From assembly GCA_943324745.2 (NCBI GenBank), contig CALPMT020000011.1, positions 38,971 through 102,970 of the forward strand: a DNA stretch of 64,000 bases, read 5' to 3'. The DNA is from Chitinophaga pinensis. Its GTDB lineage: Bacteria; Bacteroidota; Bacteroidia; Flavobacteriales_D; Crocinitomicaceae. This document shows positions 1-8,882 of this stretch, piece by piece (positions within the stretch are counted from its first letter, which is position 1; the number at the start of each line of letters is the position of its first letter). Under the pieces are notes generated by a model. That model saw nothing but the letters and a program-made list of their open reading frames with translations, did not search any database and was not told where the DNA came from. The position numbers and the translations under genes were made by a program.

Positions 1-4
1 TTTA

Positions 5-20
5 TTCTTTAATCTAAAAA
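5..20 (+). repeat. 16-bp leader repeat, mate at 627-642
   Basis: TTCTTTAATCTAAAAA occurs twice, each copy ending 1 to 3 bases before a start codon (ATG at 24 and at 644). The exact repetition in the leaders of two consecutive genes of one operon suggests a duplicated translation-initiation or regulatory leader. Function unknown. Confidence 0.6.
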
Positions 21-23
21 CAA

Positions 24-500
24 ATGAAATTATCAGAAGTTAAAAAAAGTTTAGAAAACGTACAAGAAGTTCGTTTCGTATTGCCGAATGGTACATTTGT
101 TCCGGTACATTTTCACGTAACAGAAGTTGGTGTAATTACAAAGAATTTCATCGATTGTGGTGGAACAGTACGCGAAGAAAAAGTGGTGAATTTCCAATTG
201 TGGGAAGCAAATGATTTCGACCATCGCTTGGCACCGCAAAAGTTGAAAGACATCATCGAGTTGTCTGAAAAAGTATTGAACCTAAAAGATGCAGAAGTAG
301 AGGTGGAATACCAACAAGAAACGATTGGTAAATTCCATTTAGGTTTTGATGGTGTAAATTTCTTATTGGAAGCAACACAAACAAATTGTTTAGCACAAGA
401 TAAATGTGGTATTCCAGCGGACATCCTTCGAGAACCTCAGGATACAAAAAATCAAGAAAAAATTCAAAATACGTGTACTCCTGGTGGAGGGTGTTGTTAA
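24..500 (+). CDS. DUF6428 family protein of an arsenic operon
   Basis: A soluble protein of 158 residues without signal peptide or membrane segment. It resembles DUF6428, a family of unknown biochemistry that in Bacteroidota usually sits between an ArsR repressor and a low-molecular-weight phosphatase-type arsenate reductase. That is the order here, so an upstream arsR just outside the window is expected. The C-terminus is cysteine-rich, ending CTPGGGCC, with two further cysteines near residues 122 and 128; these could bind a thiophilic metalloid, which is inference. The assignment rests on sequence resemblance and context. Confidence 0.75.
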   Translation: MKLSEVKKSLENVQEVRFVLPNGTFVPVHFHVTEVGVITKNFIDCGGTVREEKVVNFQLWEANDFDHRLAPQKLKDIIELSEKVLNLKDAEVEVEYQQETIGKFHLGFDGVNFLLEATQTNCLAQDKCGIPADILREPQDTKNQEKIQNTCTPGGGCC

Positions 501-643
501 TTGAGACAAAAGACTCGGAGACAAAAGACAGCTTCGCTCAAAGAAAATTTTAATAAAAGATCGTTTAACAATAGATTTTAGATATTTAGTTATAAAATAT
601 TTTCATCTTTTGTCTTTTCGTCTTTTTTCTTTAATCTAAAAAA

Positions 644-1255
644 ATGAATACACAAATTAAAAACCTATGCGATCAACTTTCGCAACAATTTGAAAGTATA
701 TCGAATGACAGAAAAGTATTATTAGAGAAAATTTCCAGTTACATCCAACAAAAAAAAGACGCTAGTTCACCAATACAATTGATCTATGTATGTACGCATA
801 ATTCTCGTCGTAGTCATTTTGGTCAAATATGGGCAGCTGTAGCGGCAGAATATTTTGGAGTGAATGAAGTATGTACATTTTCAGGAGGAACCGAAGCTAC
901 TGCTTTTAATTCGAATGCAATTCAAGCATTAAGAGAATTAGGTTTTGAAATTACCGAAATGGATAGGACTTTAAATCCAAAATATGAAGTGGATTTTGGT
1001 GATCCAAAACCAAGTGTTTGTTTTTCGAAGGTATATGATGATGTAAGTAATCCATCCTCTAATTTTGCAGCAATCATGACATGTAGTGATGCGGAGGAAA
1101 ATTGTCCGTTTATTCCTGGAGTAGAACTACGTATTGGAACAACCTATGATGATCCTAAAGCTTTTGATGGTACTGAAATTCAACATGAAAAATACAAAGA
1201 ACGAGCAATGCAAATTGGTTTAGAAACCTTATATGTTTTCTCAAAAATTAAATAA
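644..1255 (+). CDS. Low-molecular-weight phosphatase family arsenate reductase
   Basis: A protein of 203 residues related to low-molecular-weight protein tyrosine phosphatases and the thioredoxin-type arsenate reductase ArsC. The P-loop CTHNSRRS near residue 50 fits the C-X5-R active-site signature. A later MTCSDAEENCPF segment carries two more cysteines and is typical of the Bacteroidota arsenic-operon branch. The likely job is reduction of arsenate to arsenite in the cytoplasm. An N-terminal helix of about 40 residues precedes the catalytic fold. It lies 9 bases before the monooxygenase gene and is probably cotranscribed. A phosphotyrosine phosphatase role cannot be excluded from sequence alone. 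Confidence 0.82.
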   Translation: MNTQIKNLCDQLSQQFESISNDRKVLLEKISSYIQQKKDASSPIQLIYVCTHNSRRSHFGQIWAAVAAEYFGVNEVCTFSGGTEATAFNSNAIQALRELGFEITEMDRTLNPKYEVDFGDPKPSVCFSKVYDDVSNPSSNFAAIMTCSDAEENCPFIPGVELRIGTTYDDPKAFDGTEIQHEKYKERAMQIGLETLYVFSKIK

Positions 1256-1264
1256 AAATAGTCA

Positions 1265-2326
1265 ATGGAAAAAGTATATGATGTCCTAGTGATTGGTGGT
1301 GGTCAGAGTGGATTAACGTGTGGGTATTATTTACGTAGATTGAATTTTTCTTATTTAATATTGGATAAACAATCGGAAGGTGGTGGAGCTTGGAATCATG
1401 CTTGGGATAGTCTTACGCTTTTTTCACCTGCGGAACATAGTTCTTTAGCTGGTTGGCTAATGCCTAAATCAGATAATTTATTTCCAACAAAACAAGAGGT
1501 AATCGATTATTTACATAAATACGAAGTACATTATAAGCTTCCTGTACACCGAAATACGGAAGTAATCTCAATTACGAAAGTAGCCGATTTGTTTCATGTT
1601 AAAACTTCACAAGGAGATTTTAAAGCCAAAGTGATTTTGAACGCAACTGGTACTTGGGAAAACCAATTTATTCCGAATGTAGATGGAAGAAATGAATTTA
1701 GAGGAGAACAAATACATTCAGCACAATACCAAAATGCTTCTGAATTTATCGGGAAAAAAGTTCTAGTAGTCGGTGAAGGGAATTCCGGCGCACAAATTCT
1801 CGCAGAAGTTTCAAAAGTTACGTATGTGAAGTGGGCAACTAAGAATCCTCCCTGTTTTTTACCCGACGATGTTGATGGTTACTATCTGTTTAACCTAGCT
1901 ACAGCAAAATATCATGCAGAGAAAAAAGGCGAGACATTTCAAGCTGAAAATTATAGTCTAGGAAATATAGTAATGGTACCATCCGTAAAAGAAGCCAGAG
2001 AACGAAATGTTTTTGTTTCTGAAGGGATGTTTGATAAACTAGATACGCAAGGTGTTGTTTGGTCAAATGGGGTTAAAGAATCATTTGATGTTATCATTTG
2101 GTGTACTGGTTTTGGGTATGGAACAAGTTATCTAAGTGATTTAGTAAAATTAGACGATCGCGGCAAGGCATTGACAACGGAAAGTAAATCTTCCGAAATG
2201 GAAGGACTTTGGTTTATTGGGTATGGTAATTGGACAGGATATGCATCTGCTACGTTGATCGGAATCAATCGAAATGTAAAACAAGCAATACAAGAAGTAC
2301 AAACTTATTTAGAAACAATAAATTAA
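1265..2326 (+). CDS. arsO: ArsO-like flavin-dependent monooxygenase
   Basis: A 353-residue FAD/NADPH monooxygenase. The N-terminal dinucleotide fold VIGGGQSGLTCGYYLRR (residues 9-25) binds FAD, and a second Gly-rich fold VVGEGNSGAQILAE (about 167-180) fits NADPH. It matches the ArsO-type enzymes that accompany arsenic genes; their exact substrate is debated. The aquaporin start codon overlaps its stop (TAATG), so the two are translationally coupled. It may oxidise an arsenic species or act in redox defence during arsenic stress. The family call is firm, the substrate is inferred from context. Confidence 0.82.
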   Translation: MEKVYDVLVIGGGQSGLTCGYYLRRLNFSYLILDKQSEGGGAWNHAWDSLTLFSPAEHSSLAGWLMPKSDNLFPTKQEVIDYLHKYEVHYKLPVHRNTEVISITKVADLFHVKTSQGDFKAKVILNATGTWENQFIPNVDGRNEFRGEQIHSAQYQNASEFIGKKVLVVGEGNSGAQILAEVSKVTYVKWATKNPPCFLPDDVDGYYLFNLATAKYHAEKKGETFQAENYSLGNIVMVPSVKEARERNVFVSEGMFDKLDTQGVVWSNGVKESFDVIIWCTGFGYGTSYLSDLVKLDDRGKALTTESKSSEMEGLWFIGYGNWTGYASATLIGINRNVKQAIQEVQTYLETIN

Positions 2327-2997
2327 TGAAAACAATTTTCTCAAAACAAAATCAATCTAAATATCTTGCTGAAATAATCGGAACATTTGTATTAGTATTT
2401 TGTTGCACTGGAGTTATTATTTTTAATCAACTCTCAGGTGGAACAAATATAGGTCATTTGGGGATTTCCATAACTACTGGTTTAACAGTTGCAGCAATGA
2501 TTTATACCGTAGGAGATATATCAGGAGCGCACATGAATCCAATGGTAACATTTGCATTTTATCTGGCAAAAGATTTCCCTATAAAATTAATTTTACCCTA
2601 CATACTCGCACAAGGAATAGGAGCATTCTTAGCAAGTTTTTCTTTAAAAATTCTATTTCCAACTTCTCCAACTTTAGGAGAAACCATGCCGATCGTACCA
2701 GATAATAGTGCTTTTGTTTTGGAAATAATTTTAGCATTTGTATTGGTCTTTGTAATCTTACATGTAGCAAAGGGAAGTAAAGAGCAAGGGATGTTTGCCG
2801 GAATTGCAATTGGCTCAACTGTTTTATTGGAAGTCTTATTTGCTGGTCCAATCTGTGGGGCATCTATGAATCCAATTCGATCTATCGTACCTGCATTGAT
2901 TTCAGGTAAGTTTGAACATCAATGGGTGTATTTGACAGCGCCTTTTGTTGGTGCAATCATTGCGGTTTATAGTTGGAAAATTCTAAAACGAAATTAA
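2326..2997 (+). CDS. Aquaporin (MIP) family channel, probable arsenite exit channel
   Basis: A channel of 223 residues with six membrane segments and the duplicated MIP half-helices. The start at 2326 overlaps the arsO stop by one base; an upstream in-frame extension inside arsO is not MIP-like and was discarded. The two signature loops read SGAHMNPMVT and CGASMNPIRS, so both NPA boxes are altered (NPM and NPI) while the selectivity-filter arginine after the second is kept. In ars operons such channels let arsenite made by the reductase leave the cell down its gradient. Altered boxes may change pore width or selectivity. The family is certain, the substrate is inferred. Confidence 0.85.
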   Translation: MKTIFSKQNQSKYLAEIIGTFVLVFCCTGVIIFNQLSGGTNIGHLGISITTGLTVAAMIYTVGDISGAHMNPMVTFAFYLAKDFPIKLILPYILAQGIGAFLASFSLKILFPTSPTLGETMPIVPDNSAFVLEIILAFVLVFVILHVAKGSKEQGMFAGIAIGSTVLLEVLFAGPICGASMNPIRSIVPALISGKFEHQWVYLTAPFVGAIIAVYSWKILKRN

Positions 2998-3197
2998 TTC
3001 TGTAAACTACTTTAACACGAAGTACACAATTGCACCAAAATACACAAATACTAACTTGGTTAAACACAGCGTTTCTCAAAGTCTAACCTTTGAAGTCAAA
3101 GTCTTAATTAGTGTGCTTTGTGAAAATATTAGTAGCTAAATATTAAAATTTTTCAGAATTTGATTTTGAAAAATTAATAGTAAAATAACTCAAATTG

Positions 3198-3218
3198 ATA
3201 GTAATACTATTATATTTG
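3198..3218 (+). promoter_or_regulatory. Promoter with TetR-like palindrome
   Basis: The perfect palindrome ATAGTA-A-TACTAT (3198-3210) directly abuts a TATATTTG -7 box (3211-3218) matching the Bacteroidota TAnnTTTG consensus. The tetR-type start codon follows at 3235. A repressor bound here would block RNA polymerase, so autoregulation of the downstream export operon is likely. No good -33 element is visible. Confidence 0.6.
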
Positions 3219-3234
3219 TCAAAAAGCTATAAAT

Positions 3235-3903
3235 ATGCAACATTCTGTATTACAAATTCCGGTGCAGGAATCTCTTTTTGTAAAGGATCCAACAAGTTCA
3301 ACTGTTGGTAAATCCATCTTGGAGCATGGTTTAATTTTGTTGTCAGAAATTGGTTTGGAAGATTTTACATTTAAAAAATTAGCAGCTAAAATTTCTTCTA
3401 CGGAGAGTACAATTTATCGTTACTTTGAAAATAAACACCAATTCCTTTCTTATTTATTCAATTTCTATTGGGCGTGGATGGATGTGAATATTTCATTTGC
3501 AACAACAAACATTGACGATCCTAAAGAGCGTTTACGTCGTATTATTGGATTAATAACAAAAAAAGTGAGTAATGATTTACGAACTCCATTCATCGATGAG
3601 GCATTACTACAAGATGTGATTGCTTTAGAATCTTCGAAAACATTTCTTTCCAAAAAGGTAGATGAAGAAAATCAGGCAGGATATTTTTTACAATATAAAA
3701 AATTAGTAGACCGAATATCAGCGGTTATTATTGAAATAAATTCAGGTTATCCATATCCAAACGCATTGGTAACCACTATTTTAGAAAGTTCATTTCACCA
3801 ACGTTATTTCGGGAATCATTTACCTAGATTAACAAACGAAATGCATATCGATAAGCGTTTAGAAGAATTTTTATTGGATTTATGCTTAAAAACAATTGCG
3901 TAA
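3235..3903 (+). CDS. TetR/AcrR family transcriptional regulator
   Basis: A protein of 222 residues with an N-terminal TetR-type helix-turn-helix (about residues 25-70), including the recognition-helix region STESTIYRYFENKHQFL, and a divergent C-terminal ligand domain. It is the first gene of a four-gene run with an ABC protein, HlyD adaptor and TolC channel, and its stop is two bases before the ABC start. The palindrome overlapping its own promoter makes it the probable local repressor. Its inducer is unknown. Confidence 0.85.
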   Translation: MQHSVLQIPVQESLFVKDPTSSTVGKSILEHGLILLSEIGLEDFTFKKLAAKISSTESTIYRYFENKHQFLSYLFNFYWAWMDVNISFATTNIDDPKERLRRIIGLITKKVSNDLRTPFIDEALLQDVIALESSKTFLSKKVDEENQAGYFLQYKKLVDRISAVIIEINSGYPYPNALVTTILESSFHQRYFGNHLPRLTNEMHIDKRLEEFLLDLCLKTIA

Positions 3904-3905
3904 TT

Positions 3906-5618
3906 ATGGAGAATCAATCAACTTTAAAACCATTTCAACGTCTTCTAAGATTGTTGAATGTAGATCGAAAAGATATTTCGCATATCTATTTCTATTCTTT
4001 TTTTGTGGGAATTACTAATTTAACATTACCTCTTGGTATACAAGCGATTATAAATATGATTCAGTTGGGTAGTATCTCCGCTTCCTGGGTTGTTTTAATA
4101 GCACTTGTGGTAATAGGGATACTTTTTTCTGGATTGCTTCAATTTATACAATTACGTATAACTGAAACATTACAACAGAAAATCTTTGTCCGTTCTTCGT
4201 TTGAATTTGCCTATCGTATTCCTCGTTTTGAGACACATTTAATGGCGGATACCTATACCCCTGAGTTAATGAATCGTTTTTTTGATACGATTACACTTCA
4301 AAAAGGGATCCCGAAACTATTAATCGATTTTTCTGCTTCGATTTTGCAGTTATTGTTTGGATTAATTTTATTATCCTTTTACCATTCCTTTTTTATTATT
4401 TTCAGTCTTTTCCTCCTCACAGCACTTATAATTGCGCTTTATCTTACAGGTAAGAAAGCAGTAAACACAGCAATTTTAGAATCAAAATATAAATATAAAG
4501 TGGCTTTTTGGCTCGAAGAGTTAGCGCGTACGATGCAAACATTCAAATTAGTTGGTCAAAGTGATTTGCCTCTCCACCGTACGAACGATTTTGTAGAAGG
4601 GTATTTAAAAAGTCGCGAGAGTCATTTTAAAATTTTGATGCGTCAATTTATACAATTGACAAGTTTTAAAGTGATTATAGCTTTGTGTATGTTGGTCGTA
4701 GGAGGTGTTTTGGTCGTTAATAATCAGATGAATATTGGTCAATTTGTAGCTTCTGAAATTATAATTTTATTGATTATAAACTCCGTTGAAAAAATAATTA
4801 GCGGATTAGAAGTACTTTACGATGTGCTTGCTGCGGTTGATAAAATTGGTCATGTAATGGATATGCCAATTGAGGAGGTGGCTAAATTGAATACGTATAA
4901 ATTACCTGAAGGCCCATTGGCGGTAGAAATTTCAAAAATGGATTATACGTACACCCGTAATTCCAAATTTGGCTTTTCTGATTTTTCACTAAAAATAGAT
5001 GCAGGGCAACATACTGCTTTAATTGGTTCGGATGGCTCTGGAAAGTCTACGCTTTTAAATTTGTTAGGGATGGCTTATCCCTTGGATGGAGGAAGTATTA
5101 GTTTTAATAATGTTCCGTCGTCTAATATCGATATGGAACATTTAAGAACCATAATAAGTGATTATGTAGTGGATCAAGAATTGTTCTCAGGTACAATAGA
5201 AGAAAATATCGTTATGGGTAGAAGTGGTATTGCGCTTCAAGATGTTCTTTGGGCTTGCGAAAAGACAGAACTATTAAAGGATATTAAATCTCTACCAGAC
5301 GGTTTTTCAACGGTTATACTTCCTGATGGTCGCGGATTTTCTAAAAGCGTAACCGAAAAAATTATATTAGCGCGTTGCATAGTACATAAACCAGGATTAT
5401 TGTTGATTGATGATCATCAAAAATTCAGCGCAAATTTCTCGCAATCGGAAAACGCAATGCAGGAACTCTTCTTTTCCGAAGATGCTTCTTGGACAATTGT
5501 TGCTGCTACAAATAATAAAACTTGGTTACCACATTTTAAGCAAATTGTGCTACTTGAAAAAGGAAATATTTTATTTCAAGGTAATTACGAGGGATACAAA
5601 CAATTTTTAAATAAATAG
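3906..5618 (+). CDS. ABC transporter (membrane plus ATPase domain) with degenerate ATPase motifs
   Basis: A 570-residue half-transporter: a membrane domain of about six helices (residues 25-300) fused to a nucleotide-binding domain (about 335-570), with no peptidase domain. The start at 3906 is preferred over a TTG 24 bases upstream that overlaps tetR. Walker A is intact (GSDGSGKST, 374-382). Other catalytic motifs are eroded: the LSGGQ signature is FSKSV (478-482), the glutamate after Walker B is Asp503, the Q-loop glutamine is missing and the H-loop reads VAATNN without histidine. With HlyD and TolC downstream it should drive type I-like export or efflux, but its ATPase mechanism must be atypical. 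Substrate unknown. Confidence 0.82.
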   Translation: MENQSTLKPFQRLLRLLNVDRKDISHIYFYSFFVGITNLTLPLGIQAIINMIQLGSISASWVVLIALVVIGILFSGLLQFIQLRITETLQQKIFVRSSFEFAYRIPRFETHLMADTYTPELMNRFFDTITLQKGIPKLLIDFSASILQLLFGLILLSFYHSFFIIFSLFLLTALIIALYLTGKKAVNTAILESKYKYKVAFWLEELARTMQTFKLVGQSDLPLHRTNDFVEGYLKSRESHFKILMRQFIQLTSFKVIIALCMLVVGGVLVVNNQMNIGQFVASEIIILLIINSVEKIISGLEVLYDVLAAVDKIGHVMDMPIEEVAKLNTYKLPEGPLAVEISKMDYTYTRNSKFGFSDFSLKIDAGQHTALIGSDGSGKSTLLNLLGMAYPLDGGSISFNNVPSSNIDMEHLRTIISDYVVDQELFSGTIEENIVMGRSGIALQDVLWACEKTELLKDIKSLPDGFSTVILPDGRGFSKSVTEKIILARCIVHKPGLLLIDDHQKFSANFSQSENAMQELFFSEDASWTIVAATNNKTWLPHFKQIVLLEKGNILFQGNYEGYKQFLNK

Positions 5619-5622
5619 AAAA

Positions 5623-6981
5623 ATGCTCAATCTATCCGAAAATAATATCCATAAACGGTTTCATTACGATAAATTTTCTGCGTTTACAAAAGTCTATTTT
5701 GTAGCATGGGAAAATTGGTTTAGAAAGGTTTTGTTTCTCTTTTTTATACTTGTAGTGATTTTTATGTTTACACCATGGACACAAAATATCAATTCTAAAG
5801 GTTATTTAACAACCTTGTACCCCGATCAACGTCCACAAACTGTACATACAATCATTGCTGGTAGATTAGAAAAATGGTATGTAAAAGAAGGTGATTTTGT
5901 GCGTAAAGGCGATACATTGGTCTATATCAGCGAAGTCAAAAGTGATTATTTTGATCCATCTTTGGTCGATCGAACTACCGAACAGGTTGCTTTTAAAAAG
6001 AATAAAATTGATTCGTATACGAATAAAGTAGAGGCGCTTACACGTCAAAAGGATGCATTTGCTTCTATATTGAAACTAAAACTGCAACAAACAAAAAATA
6101 AATACCGTCAGGCTAAGTTAAAAGTCAAATCGGACAGTATCGATTTTGTAACAATGGATGCTCAATTGAAAATTGCAGAACGTCAATTTAAACGAACAGA
6201 AGATTTGTTTGAAAAAGGATTGAAAGCAATGAAAGACGTTGAAATGGCGAATGTGAAATTACAAGAGACCATGGGGAAAACAATTGCACTTGAAAACAAG
6301 TTGTTTATCTCCAAAAATGAGTTGATGAACGCAAAAATCGAAATTGCAAACATCAAAAATGAATACTTAGAAAAAGTATCAAAGGTAGAATCAGAAATGT
6401 CATCCGCATTTTCGGACCAGCAAGAAGCATCCGCTGTGAAAAGTAAATTGGAAAACCAATTATCCAATTATATTATTCGTAAAGGATTTTATTACATAAC
6501 AGCACCAAATACAGGATATGTCACTAAGTTAATTCGTTCAGGAATTGGGGAAATTTTAAAAGAAGGGGAAGAAATTTTAACGGTTATGCCTGAAAAATAT
6601 GATTTAGCGGTAGAATTTTATGTGGAACCAATGAATTATCCATTAATCAAAAAAGGAGAGCATGTTCGACTTCAGTTCGATGGATGGCCTGCAGTAGTTT
6701 TTGGTGGATGGCCAGATGCTTCCTTCGGAACATTTGGTGGTAAAATATTAGCTATTGACAATTTCAGTAGTTCCAATGGTATGTATCGCGTTTTGGCAAT
6801 TCCAGAACCGGGAGATAAACCTTGGCCGAAAGGATTGCGTGTCGGAGGTGGGGTGAAGACATTTACTTTGCTTAAAAATGTACCAGTTTGGTATGAAATA
6901 TGGCGAAACCTAAACGGATTTCCACCAGAATATTACACGGGAAATCCTGCAAATAAACCACTTAAAAAAGACAAGAAATGA
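5623..6981 (+). CDS. HlyD family membrane-fusion (periplasmic adaptor) protein
   Basis: A 452-residue adaptor with a short cytoplasmic N-terminus, one transmembrane helix (about 36-54), a lipoyl-like half near residues 75-105 (VKEGDFVRKGDTL), a long coiled-coil hairpin (about 120-280) and the returning lipoyl/beta-barrel part (about 285-410). Adaptors of this type bridge an inner-membrane ABC transporter and an outer-membrane TolC channel. It starts 4 bases after the ABC gene and overlaps tolC by 4 bases (ATGA), so the three proteins are very likely made together. Confidence 0.88.
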   Translation: MLNLSENNIHKRFHYDKFSAFTKVYFVAWENWFRKVLFLFFILVVIFMFTPWTQNINSKGYLTTLYPDQRPQTVHTIIAGRLEKWYVKEGDFVRKGDTLVYISEVKSDYFDPSLVDRTTEQVAFKKNKIDSYTNKVEALTRQKDAFASILKLKLQQTKNKYRQAKLKVKSDSIDFVTMDAQLKIAERQFKRTEDLFEKGLKAMKDVEMANVKLQETMGKTIALENKLFISKNELMNAKIEIANIKNEYLEKVSKVESEMSSAFSDQQEASAVKSKLENQLSNYIIRKGFYYITAPNTGYVTKLIRSGIGEILKEGEEILTVMPEKYDLAVEFYVEPMNYPLIKKGEHVRLQFDGWPAVVFGGWPDASFGTFGGKILAIDNFSSSNGMYRVLAIPEPGDKPWPKGLRVGGGVKTFTLLKNVPVWYEIWRNLNGFPPEYYTGNPANKPLKKDKK

Positions 6982-8351
6982 AACGGTTGATTTTTTTCTT
7001 TAGTCTGTTTTTTGGTTGTGTTTGGAGCTTAAATGCGCAGTCAGAAGTATTTGATTTTGAGACTTTCAAATTGACAGTAACTAAATTTCATCCATTGATA
7101 CAAAAAGCGAACAACTTGGCGCTAGCTGGTAATGGAGAAGTACTTAAAGCACGTGGTGGTTTTGATCCAACGATTTCTTCGAATGTCAATCAAAAGACAT
7201 TTAATGGCAAGGAATATTATTGGACCTCCAATACAACGTTAAAAATTCCGATTTGGTTTGGGACAAATTTAAAAGCGGGCTACGAGGCTAATCGTGGAGA
7301 ATACGTTGAAAATGATCAAAAATTACCAGGTAGTGGATTGTGGTACGCAGGTGTTGAAATCCCTTTATTACAAGGATTTTTGTATAATGAAAGACAATTC
7401 CAATTACAGCAAGCGCAAAATTTACAACAGATGAGTGTTGCTGAACGACAATTAGCTGTCAATGATTTATTATTAGACGCCTTTTCAACCTATTGGACAT
7501 GGACAGAAGCATATAAAAAATTAATGATCGCAAAAGAGGGGTTTGTATTGGCAGAGGCAAGGTATAAAGCGGCAAAAGAAAATGTAGCGGTTGGAGAAAA
7601 TCCCCCAATCGATACGGTAGAAGCATTGATTTTATTAGAAAATAGAACGGTAGAAAATAAATCAGCACAGACTCAATTTCAGAATGCTACTTTATTGTTA
7701 CAGACTTTTTTATGGGCAAATGATAATCAATTAGTTAGTATTCCTTCGAACGTAATACCTCAATTAGTAAATGCTAAGCCAGAAGTTGTAATTTTAAATG
7801 CCAATGAAATTGACTCCTTACCAAGTATACAATTAGCAGCATACAAGGTCGATCAAATGGCGTTGGATGTTAAATGGAAAAAAGAACAATTAAAGCCATC
7901 TATAAATGCCAATTATAATTTATTGAATCAACCAAGTGGAAATTTGGATGTAAGTCAATTTTCAATGCAGAATTATAAGTTTGGTGTAACTGCTTATGTT
8001 CCGTTATTCCTTCGGAAAGAGCGAGGAGGCGTGAGATTAGCAAAATTAAAAATGGAGAATGCTGGATTAGATTTAATTGCAAAAAAACGAGAATATGATC
8101 AGAAAATCAAAAATTTGGCAAATGAAATTGAACTTCAAACTACCAATATCATCACGCAAAAAAGAATCGTAGAACATACGCGAACACTTCGAACAGCCGA
8201 GTTAGAAAAATTTCAAGCAGGAGAAAGTTCACTATTTATGATCAATTCACGCGAACAAACCTATTTGTCTAGCGAAAATAAATTGGTAGAATTAGAAATA
8301 AAATTAGAAGTTAGTAAATTGAAAATGAAATGGTTGATTAATAATTTGTAA
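6978..8351 (+). CDS. TolC family outer-membrane channel
   Basis: A 457-residue outer-membrane efflux protein. It begins with a signal peptide (MKRLIFFFSLFFGCVWSLNAQ, cleavage near residue 21) followed by two long helical repeats typical of the OEP/TolC fold. It supplies the exit duct for the preceding ABC-HlyD pair and overlaps the adaptor gene by 4 bases. A strong terminator about 90 bases downstream closes the operon. Confidence 0.88.
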   Translation: MKRLIFFFSLFFGCVWSLNAQSEVFDFETFKLTVTKFHPLIQKANNLALAGNGEVLKARGGFDPTISSNVNQKTFNGKEYYWTSNTTLKIPIWFGTNLKAGYEANRGEYVENDQKLPGSGLWYAGVEIPLLQGFLYNERQFQLQQAQNLQQMSVAERQLAVNDLLLDAFSTYWTWTEAYKKLMIAKEGFVLAEARYKAAKENVAVGENPPIDTVEALILLENRTVENKSAQTQFQNATLLLQTFLWANDNQLVSIPSNVIPQLVNAKPEVVILNANEIDSLPSIQLAAYKVDQMALDVKWKKEQLKPSINANYNLLNQPSGNLDVSQFSMQNYKFGVTAYVPLFLRKERGGVRLAKLKMENAGLDLIAKKREYDQKIKNLANEIELQTTNIITQKRIVEHTRTLRTAELEKFQAGESSLFMINSREQTYLSSENKLVELEIKLEVSKLKMKWLINNL

Positions 8352-8438
8352 TTTTTTTTTATTATTTTGTAACTTTTCACTAACTCTAGCGTTAAGGGTC
8401 TTACGGATCAAATTTAACATCTACAGGTTAAAAAACAT

Positions 8439-8466
8439 AAAGGGCTTTCTTCGGAAGGTCCTTTTT
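8439..8466 (+). terminator. Rho-independent terminator of the export operon
   Basis: A stem of about 11 base pairs (with two G-U pairs) around a C(TTCG)G tetraloop, between AAAGGG and CCTTTTT, ends in a T-run. It lies about 90 bases after the TolC stop. Confidence 0.8.
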
Positions 8467-8524
8467 GATTTGGGGTGTTTTTCTACCATTTAAAAATTCA
8501 AGATGATTATTTATGGATTTGTTA

Positions 8525-8882
8525 ACCATTGAGTAATTGAGGGATTGTGAGTATTGTTGGAGATTTTTAGAGTAATTAAGATTTTCGCTTTGCTCAATTG
8601 TTTTTTAAGATGTTTTTAACCATTTAGTAATTAAGGTATTATGAGAATTGTTGGAGGTTTTAGATTAATTAAGATTTTCGCTTTGCTCAATTGTTTAGTT
8701 AGTCTTTTACCATTGAGCAATTAAGGTATTATGAGAATTGTTGGAGGTTTTAGATTAATTAAGATTTTCGCTTTACTCAATTTTTTAGTTAGTCTTTTTA
8801 CCATTGAGGAATTAAGGGATTGTGAGTATTGTTGGAGGTTTTTAGAGTAATTAAGATTTTCGCTTTGCTCAATTGTTTTGTT
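8525..8882 (-). repeat. Tandem repeat array A (4 units of about 90-94 bp)
   Basis: Units begin near 8525, 8619, 8709 and 8800. On the minus strand each carries AATTGAGCAAAGCG(A/C)AAATCTTAAT, split here as AATTGAGCAAAGCG then AAATCTTAAT, followed by a tail ending CTCAATGGTAAAAA. The last unit overlaps the 3' end of the GxxExxY gene. The same tail occurs in arrays at 9375-9778 (opposite orientation) and 21566-22009. Nothing else is seen in the roughly 500-base gap after the TolC operon terminator. Confidence 0.85.

Noticed and set aside
2230..2325. N-terminal extension of the aquaporin
   Set aside because: The 32 extra residues come from the arsO reading frame shifted and do not resemble MIP channels; the coupled ATG at 2326 is better.
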